Made by a program: the position numbers and the translations under genes. From assembly GCA_035301485.1 (NCBI GenBank), contig DATGUF010000037.1, forward strand, positions 1-54,015: a stretch of 54,015 bases of DNA, in the 5' to 3' direction. The first letter of the stretch is position 1; each line of letters begins with the position of its first letter. The notes under the pieces were generated by a model, which was not told where the DNA came from, did no database searches, and saw only the letters and a program-made list of their open reading frames with translations. This document shows, piece after piece, positions 26,320 to 35,149 of this stretch. This DNA comes from CALEAR01 sp035301485 (GTDB lineage Bacteria > Pseudomonadota > Gammaproteobacteria > Pseudomonadales > Alcanivoracaceae).

Positions 26320-27126
26320 GTGCAACGTTTTGCATTAGGTATTGAATATGACGGTAGCGCTTATCACGGTTGGCAGCGACAGCAGGATGGCGTTCGTTCA
26401 ATACAAGAAGAGTTAGAAAAAGCGTTAAGCCAAATAGCCAACGAACCCATAGAGCTTGTGGGGGCTGGGCGCACGGATAAAGGTGTGCATGCCTTAGAGC
26501 AAGTAGCGCACTTTGATACGCGTGCACAGCGCACTACCTACAATTGGCGCCGTGGCTTAAATGCCTTGTTGCCGAAAACAATTACTGTTCGTTGGGTGCA
26601 AGAGGTGGGCGAGAAATTTCATGCGCGCTTTTCTGCCCAACGTCGTTGTTATCGTTATTTTATTCATAATTCGCCAGATAAGCCGGCGCTATTTCATCAG
26701 CAATTAGGCTGGGAATATCGCCCAATGAAATTGGCGCCCATGCAAAAAGCAGCTGATTATTTGTTGGGCACCCATGATTTTAGCGCTTTTCGTGCAGCCG
26801 ATTGCCAGGCGCAATCACCGGTTAAAACCTTAGAGCGTTTGCAAGTGTTTCAGCGTGGCCACTTATGGATGATAGAGGCGCAGGCAGATGGGTTTCTTAT
26901 GCACATGGTGCGTAACTTAACAGGTACTTTAGTGGCTGTTGGAACAGGGGAGCGCAGCCCAGAATGGGCGCTTGAAGTATTGCGCAGCAAAGATCGTCGC
27001 CAAGCAGGCATAGCAGCACCAGCAAAAGGGTTGTTTATGCACTGGGTGGAATACGGGCCTGAGTTTTATTTGCCGCAGCAACGCGGAGAACTCTTGTTTT
27101 GGCCTGAAGGCACATTGGGTAAATAG
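26320..27126 (+). CDS. truA: tRNA pseudouridine(38-40) synthase TruA
   Basis: A 268-residue pseudouridine synthase of normal length. It isomerises uridines 38-40 in the anticodon stem. The start RFALGIEYDGSAYHGWQRQ and the catalytic aspartate in GAGRTDKGVHALEQVAHF are clear, as are HARFSAQRRCYRYFI and VRNLTGTLVAVG. I take the GTG at 26320, which fits the family N-terminus and has GGGGA nine bases upstream; the open frame before it runs through the hairpin that follows fimV. It lies in the usual fimV-truA-trpF order. Confidence 0.95.
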   Translation: MQRFALGIEYDGSAYHGWQRQQDGVRSIQEELEKALSQIANEPIELVGAGRTDKGVHALEQVAHFDTRAQRTTYNWRRGLNALLPKTITVRWVQEVGEKFHARFSAQRRCYRYFIHNSPDKPALFHQQLGWEYRPMKLAPMQKAADYLLGTHDFSAFRAADCQAQSPVKTLERLQVFQRGHLWMIEAQADGFLMHMVRNLTGTLVAVGTGERSPEWALEVLRSKDRRQAGIAAPAKGLFMHWVEYGPEFYLPQQRGELLFWPEGTLGK

Positions 27127-27191
27127 GCTCATCAAAGTGCGTTTTTTTTGCTATCATGCACCACGTTTGTCAATAAACACTGGAGTACAAA

Positions 27192-27836
27192 GTGCAGAGT
27201 AGAACTCGTGTTAAGGTGTGTGGCATAACGCAGCCTAGTGTTGCTGTGGCGATCGCTAAAACAGGAGTGGACAGCATAGGCCTTGTGTTTTATGACAAAA
27301 GCCCAAGACATGTGACCATTGATCAAGCCGTTGCTATTTGTAACGCTTTGCCCCCGTTCATCACCACGGTGGGGTTGTTTGTAAACCCAACGCCAGAATA
27401 CCTACACCAAGTGTGTGAGCAAGTACCGCTAGATGTGGTGCAGTTTCATGGTGATGAAAACCCAGAATATTGCCGGCAACACAGCCCGCGCCCCTGGTTT
27501 AAAGCATTGGCGATGACACCAGAGCTAGATGTTACGCTGACGGCGAAAGAATATATGCGTGTCGGGTCGCAAGGCATTTTATTAGACGCCTATGTGCAAG
27601 GGGCACGAGGCGGAACAGGTAAAACTTTTGATTGGGCGCGCGTGCCGCAGAGCGACGGCGTGCCTTACATATTAGCCGGTGGGCTGCAGCCAGAAAATGT
27701 AGCCGAAGCGATTGCACAAACACAGCCTTGGGCCGTAGATGTTAGCAGTGGTGTAGAAACAGCCCCCGGTATTAAATGCCCACAAGCGGTGAGCCGTTTT
27801 GTGGCACAAACATTGAAAGGAGCACAAGGTGTCTAA
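27192..27836 (+). CDS. trpF: Phosphoribosylanthranilate isomerase TrpF
   Basis: A 214-residue TIM barrel that converts phosphoribosylanthranilate to CdRP in tryptophan synthesis. The catalytic cysteine is in VKVCGIT at the N-terminus, the aspartate is in LLDAYVQGARGGTGKTFDW, and LAGGLQPENV and VDVSSGVE form the phosphate-binding loops. GGAG precedes the GTG start. Its end overlaps trpB by eight bases. It is the first of a trpF-trpB-trpA-accD run. Confidence 0.96.
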   Translation: MQSRTRVKVCGITQPSVAVAIAKTGVDSIGLVFYDKSPRHVTIDQAVAICNALPPFITTVGLFVNPTPEYLHQVCEQVPLDVVQFHGDENPEYCRQHSPRPWFKALAMTPELDVTLTAKEYMRVGSQGILLDAYVQGARGGTGKTFDWARVPQSDGVPYILAGGLQPENVAEAIAQTQPWAVDVSSGVETAPGIKCPQAVSRFVAQTLKGAQGV

Positions 27837-29040
27837 AGGTACCGATTTTTCAGCTTTTCCTGATGAGCTAGGGCATTTCGGCCAATTTGGTGGTCGTTTT
27901 GCTTCTGAAACCTTGATGGCAGCTTTGCACGAACTAGAAGCTGTATACCTGCGTTTTCGAGATGATAAAGATTTCCAAGCTGAATTCGATAAGGATTTGG
28001 CGCACTACGTAGGTCGCCCTTCTCCGTTATACCATGCCGAACGATGGTCGCAGCAGCTAGGTGGTGCGCAAATTTATTTGAAGCGCGAAGACCTCAACCA
28101 CACGGGCGCCCATAAGGTGAACAACACAATTGGCCAAGCTCTATTAGCAAAATACACAGGCAAACCACGTGTTATCGCAGAAACTGGTGCAGGGCAACAT
28201 GGTGTGGCCACAGCTACAGTAGCAGCCCGGCTAGGCCTGAAGTGCCAGGTATACATGGGTGCAGAAGATGTGCAACGCCAAAAGATTAACGTATATCGCA
28301 TGCGTTTATTGGGCGCTGAAGTTATTCCTGTGCATTCCGGTTCGGCCACGCTTAAAGATGCTATGAACGAAGCGATGCGCGACTGGGTTACTAATGTGGA
28401 CGATACATTTTACATTATTGGTACCGTGGCAGGGCCGCATCCGTACCCGCTATTAGTGCGTGATTTCCAAGCTATTATTGGGCGCGAAGCACGCCAGCAG
28501 TGCTTAGAGCAAACAGGCAAGCTGCCTGATGCTTTAGTGGCCTGTGTGGGGGGTGGCTCTAACGCTATTGGTTTATTCCATCCCTTTTTAGATGATGCAA
28601 ATGTTGCCATGTATGGCGTAGAAGCGGGCGGTAAGGGTCTTGAAACAGGCAAGCATGCTTCCGCCTTAAGTGCAGGGCGCCCAGGGGTGCTACACGGTAA
28701 CCGCACGTATCTTATTGAAGATGAAGATGGGCAAATTATTCCTACGCATTCTATTTCAGCGGGTTTAGATTACCCAGGTGTTGGCCCAGAGCACGCATGG
28801 TTGAAAGATATTGGCCGCGTTACTTATGGCTCAGCCACCGATGACGAAGCGCTAGCTGCTTTCCGTGAACTCACCATGGTGGAAGGAATTATGCCTGCGT
28901 TAGAGTCCTCTCATGCACTGTCCTATGTGCGCAAGTTAGCACCCACCATGGCTAAAGATCAGATTATTATCGTTAACCTTTCTGGGCGTGGTGATAAAGA
29001 CATTCATACAGTGGCCGCCATTGACGGCATCGAAGTATAA
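27829..29040 (+). CDS. trpB: Tryptophan synthase beta subunit TrpB
   Basis: A 403-residue PLP enzyme of the TrpB1 type that joins indole and serine. The PLP lysine is Lys96 in LNHTGAHKVNN, the glycine-rich phosphate loop is CVGGGSNAIGLFHPF, and GRGDKDIHT closes the C-terminus. GTG start with AAGGAG upstream inside the end of trpF. It works in the alpha2-beta2 complex with TrpA, encoded 12 bases downstream. Confidence 0.97.
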   Translation: MSKGTDFSAFPDELGHFGQFGGRFASETLMAALHELEAVYLRFRDDKDFQAEFDKDLAHYVGRPSPLYHAERWSQQLGGAQIYLKREDLNHTGAHKVNNTIGQALLAKYTGKPRVIAETGAGQHGVATATVAARLGLKCQVYMGAEDVQRQKINVYRMRLLGAEVIPVHSGSATLKDAMNEAMRDWVTNVDDTFYIIGTVAGPHPYPLLVRDFQAIIGREARQQCLEQTGKLPDALVACVGGGSNAIGLFHPFLDDANVAMYGVEAGGKGLETGKHASALSAGRPGVLHGNRTYLIEDEDGQIIPTHSISAGLDYPGVGPEHAWLKDIGRVTYGSATDDEALAAFRELTMVEGIMPALESSHALSYVRKLAPTMAKDQIIIVNLSGRGDKDIHTVAAIDGIEV

Positions 29041-29052
29041 GGAGTTGCAGTC

Positions 29053-29868
29053 ATGAGCCGTATAGAAACTTGTTTTGCCGCGCTCGCCAAAGAAGGCAAA
29101 AAAGCGCTCGTACCATTCATCACGGCAGGGGATCCTAATCCTGCCGCCACAGTGCCTTTAATGCATGCCATGGTAAAAGCGGGCGCTAATATCATTGAGT
29201 TAGGTGTTCCGTTCTCAGACCCTATGGCCGATGGGCCGGTGATCCAGCTAGCCAGTGAGCGTTCCTTGGCTGCGGGCACAACATTGCAGCGCGTGTTAGA
29301 TATGGTGGCAGAGTTCCGTTTGCAAGATGCAGAGACGCCTGTGGTGTTAATGGGTTACCTCAACCCCGTGGAAGCGATGGGGTATGAAACTTTTGCCCAT
29401 AATGCGCAAGTAGCGGGCGTAGACGGTGTATTGTTGGTGGATTTACCTCCTGAAGAATCTGTGGAAGCTAGCAAGCTCTTTGCCGACAAAGGAATTAAGC
29501 AAATCTTTTTGTTGGCACCAACCACCACTGAAGAGCGCATGGCACTGATTGCAAAGGCGGGTACTGGTTACCTTTATTATGTGTCCTTAAAAGGTGTAAC
29601 GGGCTCAGCTAGCCTAGATGTTGAAGATGTGGCGAAGAAACTAGAAACAATTCGCAAACACACTACTTTGCCCATTGGTGTAGGCTTTGGTATTAAAGAT
29701 GCCAAATCAGCCAAGGCCATCGCAAAAGTGGCCGATGGTGTAGTGGTGGGTAGCGCCTTAGTGAATCAGGTGGCTGCACATCTCGATCAACCCGACCTAA
29801 TTCCAGAAAAAGTGGCAGCAGTATTAGCAAGCATGCGCGCAGCCATGGATGAGGATATAACAGCATGA
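29053..29868 (+). CDS. trpA: Tryptophan synthase alpha subunit TrpA
   Basis: A 271-residue TIM barrel that cleaves indole-3-glycerol phosphate and feeds indole to TrpB. The catalytic Glu49 and Asp60 are in IIELGVPFSDPMADGP, at the same numbers as in E. coli; the loop GVTGSASL and the phosphate site GVGFGIKDA are also seen. A GGAG ribosome site precedes the ATG. Its stop overlaps the accD start by four bases. Confidence 0.97.
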   Translation: MSRIETCFAALAKEGKKALVPFITAGDPNPAATVPLMHAMVKAGANIIELGVPFSDPMADGPVIQLASERSLAAGTTLQRVLDMVAEFRLQDAETPVVLMGYLNPVEAMGYETFAHNAQVAGVDGVLLVDLPPEESVEASKLFADKGIKQIFLLAPTTTEERMALIAKAGTGYLYYVSLKGVTGSASLDVEDVAKKLETIRKHTTLPIGVGFGIKDAKSAKAIAKVADGVVVGSALVNQVAAHLDQPDLIPEKVAAVLASMRAAMDEDITA

Positions 29869-30851
29869 GTAATAACTGGCTAGAAAAGATATTGCCGGCT
29901 ATTCGCCGCCCTAGCACAGAAGAAAGCAAACGCAGCGAAATCCCTGAAGGATTGTGGCGCAAATGCCCGCGTTGCAATAACGCTTTGTTTTTACCTGAGC
30001 ATGAGCGCAATATGAATGTGTGCAGCAAGTGCGATCACCATGTGCGCATTGGTGCACGTAAGCGCTTAGCGTTATTTTTTGACGAAGGTTCCACCACTGA
30101 AATTGGCGCCGATATTAAGCCAGTGGATCGTTTAAAGTTTCGCGATAGCAAAAAGTACAAAGATCGTTTGCACGCAGCACAAAAAGAAACGGGCGAAGAT
30201 GATGCCCTTGTGGTGGAAAAGGGCACGGTGTTTGGCCTACCAGTAGTAGCTGCTGCGTTTGAATTTAGTTTCATGGGCGGTTCCATGGGCTCGGTGGTAG
30301 GGGCGCGTTTTGTTGAAGCGGTTAATGTGTGTTTAGCTGAAAGGCGCCCTTTGGTGTGCTTTTCTGCTAGCGGTGGCGCCCGCATGCAAGAAGCCTTGTT
30401 TTCGCTCATGCAAATGGCTAAAACCAGTGCAGCGCTGCAGCGTATGCGCGAGGCGGGTATTCCCTTTATTTCAGTGCTCACAGACCCTGTGTATGGCGGC
30501 GTATCAGCTTCCTTAGCAATGCTAGGCGATATTAATGTGGCAGAACCGAATGCCTTAATTGGCTTCGCCGGTCCACGTGTTATTGAACAAACTGTGCGCC
30601 AACAATTACCAGAAGGCTTCCAGCGTAGTGAGTTTCTGCTAGAGCATGGTGCCATCGATATGATTGTGCATCGTCATGAGTTAAAGGAAACATTGCATCG
30701 ATTACTCACAAGCTTGATGGGTTTGCCAAGCGCGCAAGGCGAGGCGGGTGAAGCTGAAGCGGAGGTTGTTGAAGCGGTCAAAGAAACCGATGTTGATGAC
30801 GCCGAAGAGCAAGATAGTTCATCAGAGCAAGCAGAAAATACTGAAAAATAA
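29865..30851 (+). CDS. accD: Acetyl-CoA carboxylase carboxyltransferase beta subunit AccD
   Basis: A 328-residue subunit of the carboxyltransferase that makes malonyl-CoA with AccA. The N-terminal zinc ribbon has CPRC and CSKC pairs (residues ~28-50), and the crotonase-fold core shows SFMGGSMGSVVG, SASGGARMQEALFSLMQMAKT and TDPVYGGVSASLAMLGD. The family is usually 280-305 residues; here an acidic tail of about 35 residues rich in Glu, Ala, Asp and Ser follows the core. Its start overlaps trpA (ATGA), and a strong terminator follows, so trpFBA-accD is one transcription unit. Confidence 0.96.
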   Translation: MSNNWLEKILPAIRRPSTEESKRSEIPEGLWRKCPRCNNALFLPEHERNMNVCSKCDHHVRIGARKRLALFFDEGSTTEIGADIKPVDRLKFRDSKKYKDRLHAAQKETGEDDALVVEKGTVFGLPVVAAAFEFSFMGGSMGSVVGARFVEAVNVCLAERRPLVCFSASGGARMQEALFSLMQMAKTSAALQRMREAGIPFISVLTDPVYGGVSASLAMLGDINVAEPNALIGFAGPRVIEQTVRQQLPEGFQRSEFLLEHGAIDMIVHRHELKETLHRLLTSLMGLPSAQGEAGEAEAEVVEAVKETDVDDAEEQDSSSEQAENTEK

Positions 30852-30861
30852 TTCTCACATT

Positions 30862-30898
30862 AGCAGCTGCTTATTGTTACAATAAGCAGCTGCTTTAT
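30862..30898 (+). terminator. Intrinsic terminator after accD
   Basis: A 33-base perfect palindrome: AGCAGCTGCTTATTGT at 30862-30877 and its complement at 30879-30894, followed by TTATTTG. The long stem would fold with a small loop. Confidence 0.8.
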
Positions 30899-30938
30899 TT
30901 GTACTTTCAGTACGAACTATACAAGAGACTTATCATAG

Positions 30939-32174
30939 ATGAGCCAAACCTTAACAGGGTGGTTGGATAAAATACTTGCTTTGCATGAGCAAGAAATCGA
31001 TTTAGGCCTAACGCGCATAGAGCAAGTTGCGAAAAGGCTCCAGGTAACCACAGGGTTACCACCTGTTATCACTGTAGCGGGTACAAATGGCAAAGGTTCA
31101 ACGGTTGCTTTGTTGAATGCCTTAGCCACAGCTGCAGGTGCCAAAACTGGCGTGTATACGTCACCTCATATTAATCGTTTTAACGAGCGCATCCGTATCA
31201 ACGGAGAGCTAGTGAGCGATGAAGCTTTATGTGAAGCGTTCGCTGATATTGATAAAGCTCGTGCCAATATCCCCTTAACTTTTTTCGAGTTTACTACCCT
31301 CGCAGCCTTGCTGTTATTTAAACAAGCGAACCTAGATCTTTACATCTTAGAAGTAGGCCTTGGTGGCCGCTTGGACGCTGTTAATATCGTTGCTGCAGAT
31401 GTGGCCTTGGTGACTTCAATAGCCTTGGACCATACCGATTGGTTGGGCGATGACTTAGAGATTATTGCCACTGAAAAAACGGGTATTGCTCGAGCTGGCA
31501 AGCCATTGCTTTATGGTATGCCTGCGGTGCCACAAAGTGTTCGTGAACAAGTGGCTAATGATGGTGTCTTGTTATTTGAGCGCGCTAAAGAGTTTGGCGT
31601 TAATGACCATGAAATGTGGTGGCAGCAAGAGGGTAGGCAGTCGTTACCGCTCGTGCAGCCCATTCCATTGGGTGAGGATAATTTTGCTTTAGCTGTCCAA
31701 GCGTTAGCTTTACTGAATACACTGCCGCCTCAAAACACTTTGCCCACTATCGCTCAAGCGGTGCAGCTGGAGGGTAGAAGCCAGTACTATTATCAGCAGC
31801 AGCGCCATTGGTACCTAGATGTGGGCCACAACGAAGCTGCTGTGAAGAGGTTTTTCCAACGTTTACCAAAACAACAGGGTAAGCTTTATGGGGTTTGTGG
31901 CATGCTGTTGGATAAATCTGTGGCAACGCTTGTGAGCCAAGCTAGCCGTGTAGAAAAGTGGTACCTAGCTGATTTACACGTGCCACGTGGTGGCACCGCT
32001 TTGCGTTTGAGCGAGGCACTAGCAGCTGATGTTCCGCGCGAGTGTTTTAGCAGTGTGCACGATGCGATGCAGCAAGTGTTGCAAGAAAGCGAAGAGGAAG
32101 ACACCATCGTTGTATTCGGTTCTTTTTACACCGTAGCCGAAGCAGAAGAATATTTAGGACAGTTGGAGAGATAA
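30939..32174 (+). CDS. folC: Bifunctional dihydrofolate synthase / folylpolyglutamate synthase FolC
   Basis: A 411-residue Mur-ligase-family enzyme that adds glutamate to dihydropteroate and to folates with ATP. The P-loop GTNGKGSTVALLNA, the following TSPHINRFNERIRING, the metal-binding LEVGLGGRLDAVN and the SIALDHTDWLG motif are all present, and the C-terminal domain shows DVGHNEAAV. The ATG at 30939 has only a weak AAGAGA upstream. Its stop is followed directly by the dedD start. Order folC-dedD-cvpA-purF is that of E. coli and Pseudomonas. Confidence 0.95.
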   Translation: MSQTLTGWLDKILALHEQEIDLGLTRIEQVAKRLQVTTGLPPVITVAGTNGKGSTVALLNALATAAGAKTGVYTSPHINRFNERIRINGELVSDEALCEAFADIDKARANIPLTFFEFTTLAALLLFKQANLDLYILEVGLGGRLDAVNIVAADVALVTSIALDHTDWLGDDLEIIATEKTGIARAGKPLLYGMPAVPQSVREQVANDGVLLFERAKEFGVNDHEMWWQQEGRQSLPLVQPIPLGEDNFALAVQALALLNTLPPQNTLPTIAQAVQLEGRSQYYYQQQRHWYLDVGHNEAAVKRFFQRLPKQQGKLYGVCGMLLDKSVATLVSQASRVEKWYLADLHVPRGGTALRLSEALAADVPRECFSSVHDAMQQVLQESEEEDTIVVFGSFYTVAEAEEYLGQLER

Positions 32175-32909
32175 ATGTCTGAACAAACACAACAGCGAAA
32201 ACATCAAGTAATTGGTGCCGTGGTTTTAGTGGCGCTGGGTTTGATTGTCGTGTCTATTTTATTAAGAAGCCCAGAGCAGGAAAGCTCATCCTTGGATTAC
32301 AGTATTCCTAAAGAGCCAGAGGTGGCCACGGTCAGTGATGAACCGGTTGTGACTGAAGAAGAACTGCAAGCGGTGGAACAAAACATTGAAGAGCAGTGGC
32401 CTGAACCGCCGAAAACTGAACCAACAGACACTGAATTGCAGGCAGAAAACCCTGCTAAAGCAGCAGAAACTACTACAGAAACATCGCCATACGCAGCGCC
32501 TGCTGCAGCAACTCCAGAAAAAGAAACCACCGCGCCTGCCAAGGCACCAGTGACTTCTAGCAACACCCCATCCGCTGAAAAAACACCTCAGCCAACTGCG
32601 CCTGCAGCAACTTCTTCAACCAGCACAGGCATGGCAGGTGTAACTCTACCGAAAGCGCAACAAAAAGGTTGGGCTGTCCAATTGTGGTCTTTATCCAATA
32701 GCGAACGCGCCAAAGCACTAGTGTATGAGCTACGTGACGCAGGATACGAGGCATTTCTTATCGAAATTGCGGCTCAGGGCAAAACCTTTTACCGCGTTAA
32801 CGCTGGCCCAGTAACAAGCAAAGCACAGGCACAAGCCTTACTGGAAAAGCTGAAAAAAGACACAACGGTGCAGGTGGATGAAGGCTTCCCTCTGCAGTTA
32901 AGCCGCTAA
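32175..32909 (+). CDS. dedD: DedD-like SPOR-domain cell-division protein
   Basis: A 244-residue bitopic inner-membrane protein. A short cytoplasmic start (MSEQTQQRKH) leads to one helix (VIGAVVLVALGLIVVSILL), then a long periplasmic linker rich in Glu, Thr, Ala and Pro, then a C-terminal SPOR domain from about residue 165 (GWAVQLWSLSNSERAKAL to FYRVNAGPV). SPOR domains bind denuded glycan strands at the septum, and DedD supports constriction. The start codon directly abuts the folC stop, so translation is likely coupled. Confidence 0.91.
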   Translation: MSEQTQQRKHQVIGAVVLVALGLIVVSILLRSPEQESSSLDYSIPKEPEVATVSDEPVVTEEELQAVEQNIEEQWPEPPKTEPTDTELQAENPAKAAETTTETSPYAAPAAATPEKETTAPAKAPVTSSNTPSAEKTPQPTAPAATSSTSTGMAGVTLPKAQQKGWAVQLWSLSNSERAKALVYELRDAGYEAFLIEIAAQGKTFYRVNAGPVTSKAQAQALLEKLKKDTTVQVDEGFPLQLSR

Positions 32910-32976
32910 ATATCCTTAATAGTTGGGGCAGGGCAGCTTTTTTGTTATCCTTGCCCGCTTTTACGCAGGTACCACT

Positions 32977-33582
32977 ATGAGTATGGCTGACGTCATTATC
33001 CTCGCTGTCATAGCTATTTCTGCTTTTATGAGCCTGTGGCGCGGTTTCGTGCGCGAAGCGATATCCTTAATATCTTGGGCAGCTGCCTTCATAGTGGCAC
33101 GCACCTTTAGCCCCTTAGTAGACAACTATTTGGTGGGCACCATCGAAATGCCAAGCCTGCGTTTGGCTACTGCTTTTGTATTGTTGTTTGTGCTCACGTT
33201 AGTGGTGGGCGCTATCATAGGTAAGATTATTCGAGCCTTTATACAAGCCACAGGTTTAACCAGCACCGATCGAGTACTTGGCATGGTGTTCGGTGGCTTA
33301 CGCGGTGTGCTCATTGTGAGTGTGCTCGTTATATTGTTTCGCCCCATGTTGGAAGAAGACGCATGGTGGCAGGAATCTTCTTTATTGCCTTACTTTGTTG
33401 AATTAGAAGGCTGGACGCGTGAAACCGGCAGCGATGTTTTGAAATTCATTTGGGGTTATGAACCAGAAGTTATTCAGCTTGAAGAAAGCGAATTGCGTCA
33501 GCACAACACGATAGAAAAAGCGCTAGACAGCATAAACACTGAAGACACTAAACAAACCACTCAGCCTAAACAAGATCACTAG
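32977..33582 (+). CDS. cvpA: CvpA family membrane protein
   Basis: A 201-residue membrane protein with four predicted helices and the family start MADVIILAVIAISAFMSLWRGFVREAISL, then GLTSTDRVLGMVFGGLRGVLI. CvpA is required for colicin V production in E. coli and for envelope resistance to bile and other stress; its biochemical role is not settled. I start at 32977, with AGG upstream, because the preceding open frame (from 32923) has no family match. The C-terminal ~45 residues are polar. It lies 12 bases before purF. Confidence 0.92.
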   Translation: MSMADVIILAVIAISAFMSLWRGFVREAISLISWAAAFIVARTFSPLVDNYLVGTIEMPSLRLATAFVLLFVLTLVVGAIIGKIIRAFIQATGLTSTDRVLGMVFGGLRGVLIVSVLVILFRPMLEEDAWWQESSLLPYFVELEGWTRETGSDVLKFIWGYEPEVIQLEESELRQHNTIEKALDSINTEDTKQTTQPKQDH

Positions 33583-33594
33583 TGAGGAGCAACC

Positions 33595-35106
33595 ATGTGC
33601 GGAATTGTGGGTATCGTCGGGCAAACGAATGTAAATCAGAGCATCTATGATGCCCTGACGGTTCTTCAACACCGTGGACAGGACGCAGCGGGAATAGTAA
33701 CCAGTGATGGTGAGCGTTTGTTTTTACGTAAAGATGTTGGCATGGTGCGCGATGTTTTTCGCACTCGTCACATGAGACGTTTAACAGGCACCATGGGGAT
33801 AGGCCACGTGCGTTATCCAAATTCACATGCCACAGGCCCTGCAGAGGCGCAACCCTTTTACGTGAACTCGCCCTACGGTATTACCTTAGCGCATAACGGA
33901 AATCTCACTAATACTGCTGCCTTAGTGGAAGATATTTTCCGCGCAGATTTACGCCACATTAATACTTCTTCTGATGGTGAGGTGTTGCTAAACGTGCTGG
34001 CACACGAATTACAGAAGATAGGTAAGTTTATTCCTGAGCCTAATGATTTTTTTGACGCTATTGCTCGCATGTACAGCCGCCTTGAAGGGGCTTATGCAGC
34101 AGTCGCTATGGTAACAGGCTATGGCATTATCGCTTTTCGTGACCCATACGGCGTGCGTCCTGTTTGCTTTGGTAGCCGTACCACAGCGAAAGGGAAGGAG
34201 TACATGGTCGCTTCAGAAAGCGTTGCCTTATCAGCGCTAGGGTTTCAGTTAGAGCGTGATTTAGAACCGGGCGAAGCTATTTATATAACGAACGAAGGGG
34301 AGTTGCATACACGCATCTGTGCGGAGCATACTCAGCTGAGCCCCTGTATTTTTGAGCAAGTTTACCTGGCGCGCCCAGATTCCATTATCGATAAGATCTC
34401 TGTGTACAAATCGCGTTTACGCATGGGTGAAACTCTCGCTGAAAAAATTATGCGTGAGTGGCCAGATCATGATATCGATGTGGTTATTCCTGTGCCCGAT
34501 ACTAGCCGTACTTCAGCGCTGGAGCTGGCTAACAGGATGGATATTAAATACCGCGAAGGTTTCATCAAAAACCGTTATATTGGTCGTACTTTTATCATGC
34601 CTGGGCAACAACAACGCCAGAAATCCGTACGCCAAAAACTCAATGCTATCGAACTAGAATTTGCCGGTAAGAATGTACTGTTGGTGGATGACTCCATTGT
34701 GCGCGGCACCACTTGTGGCGAAATTATTCAAATGGCCCGTGATGCAGGTGCTAACAAAGTGTATTTTGCTTCTGCGGCGCCACCGGTGAAGTTCCCCAAT
34801 ATGTATGGCATTGATATGCCTACTGCAGAAGAGCTTATTGCCCATAACCGCACTGTGGATGAAGTGTGCACTTTGATTGGTGCAGACGGTTTGATTTTCC
34901 AAGATCTCGAAGATTTGGTGGAAGCATGCCGCGAAGGTAATGAGAAACTTAAACAGTTTGAATGTTCAATTTTCGATGGCAACTATATTGCAGGGAAAGA
35001 AAAACCCGAAGATCAAGCGTTTAAGCAATCTAATGCTGTAGTGGAAGAGTTGGATACGGCCAATACAGCAGAAGAAGCCGCTATTGATTTACACAATGAT
35101 GATTGA
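33595..35106 (+). CDS. purF: Amidophosphoribosyltransferase PurF
   Basis: A 503-residue enzyme of the first step of purine synthesis, transferring glutamine amide nitrogen to PRPP. The N-terminal nucleophile is Cys2 in MCGIVGIVG, which becomes residue 1 after Met removal; LQHRGQDAAGI and LAHNGNL belong to the glutaminase domain. The PRPP loop is VLLVDDSIVRGTT near residue 365. No propeptide is present, as in E. coli. GAGGAG lies before the ATG. It ends the folC-dedD-cvpA-purF operon; metZ follows after 43 bases. Confidence 0.97.
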   Translation: MCGIVGIVGQTNVNQSIYDALTVLQHRGQDAAGIVTSDGERLFLRKDVGMVRDVFRTRHMRRLTGTMGIGHVRYPNSHATGPAEAQPFYVNSPYGITLAHNGNLTNTAALVEDIFRADLRHINTSSDGEVLLNVLAHELQKIGKFIPEPNDFFDAIARMYSRLEGAYAAVAMVTGYGIIAFRDPYGVRPVCFGSRTTAKGKEYMVASESVALSALGFQLERDLEPGEAIYITNEGELHTRICAEHTQLSPCIFEQVYLARPDSIIDKISVYKSRLRMGETLAEKIMREWPDHDIDVVIPVPDTSRTSALELANRMDIKYREGFIKNRYIGRTFIMPGQQQRQKSVRQKLNAIELEFAGKNVLLVDDSIVRGTTCGEIIQMARDAGANKVYFASAAPPVKFPNMYGIDMPTAEELIAHNRTVDEVCTLIGADGLIFQDLEDLVEACREGNEKLKQFECSIFDGNYIAGKEKPEDQAFKQSNAVVEELDTANTAEEAAIDLHNDD

Positions 35107-35149
35107 AGCACTAATCATTCATACCTGAAAACAAGGATACTGTAGTCTC

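Noticed and set aside
30035..30655. A 206-residue minus-strand frame inside accD
   Set aside because: It lies fully inside a well-supported accD gene and has no family motif or ribosome site.
32923..32976. Longer start for CvpA from the open frame at 32923
   Set aside because: The extra 18 residues have no family match, and the ATG at 32977 has a ribosome site and the family N-terminus.
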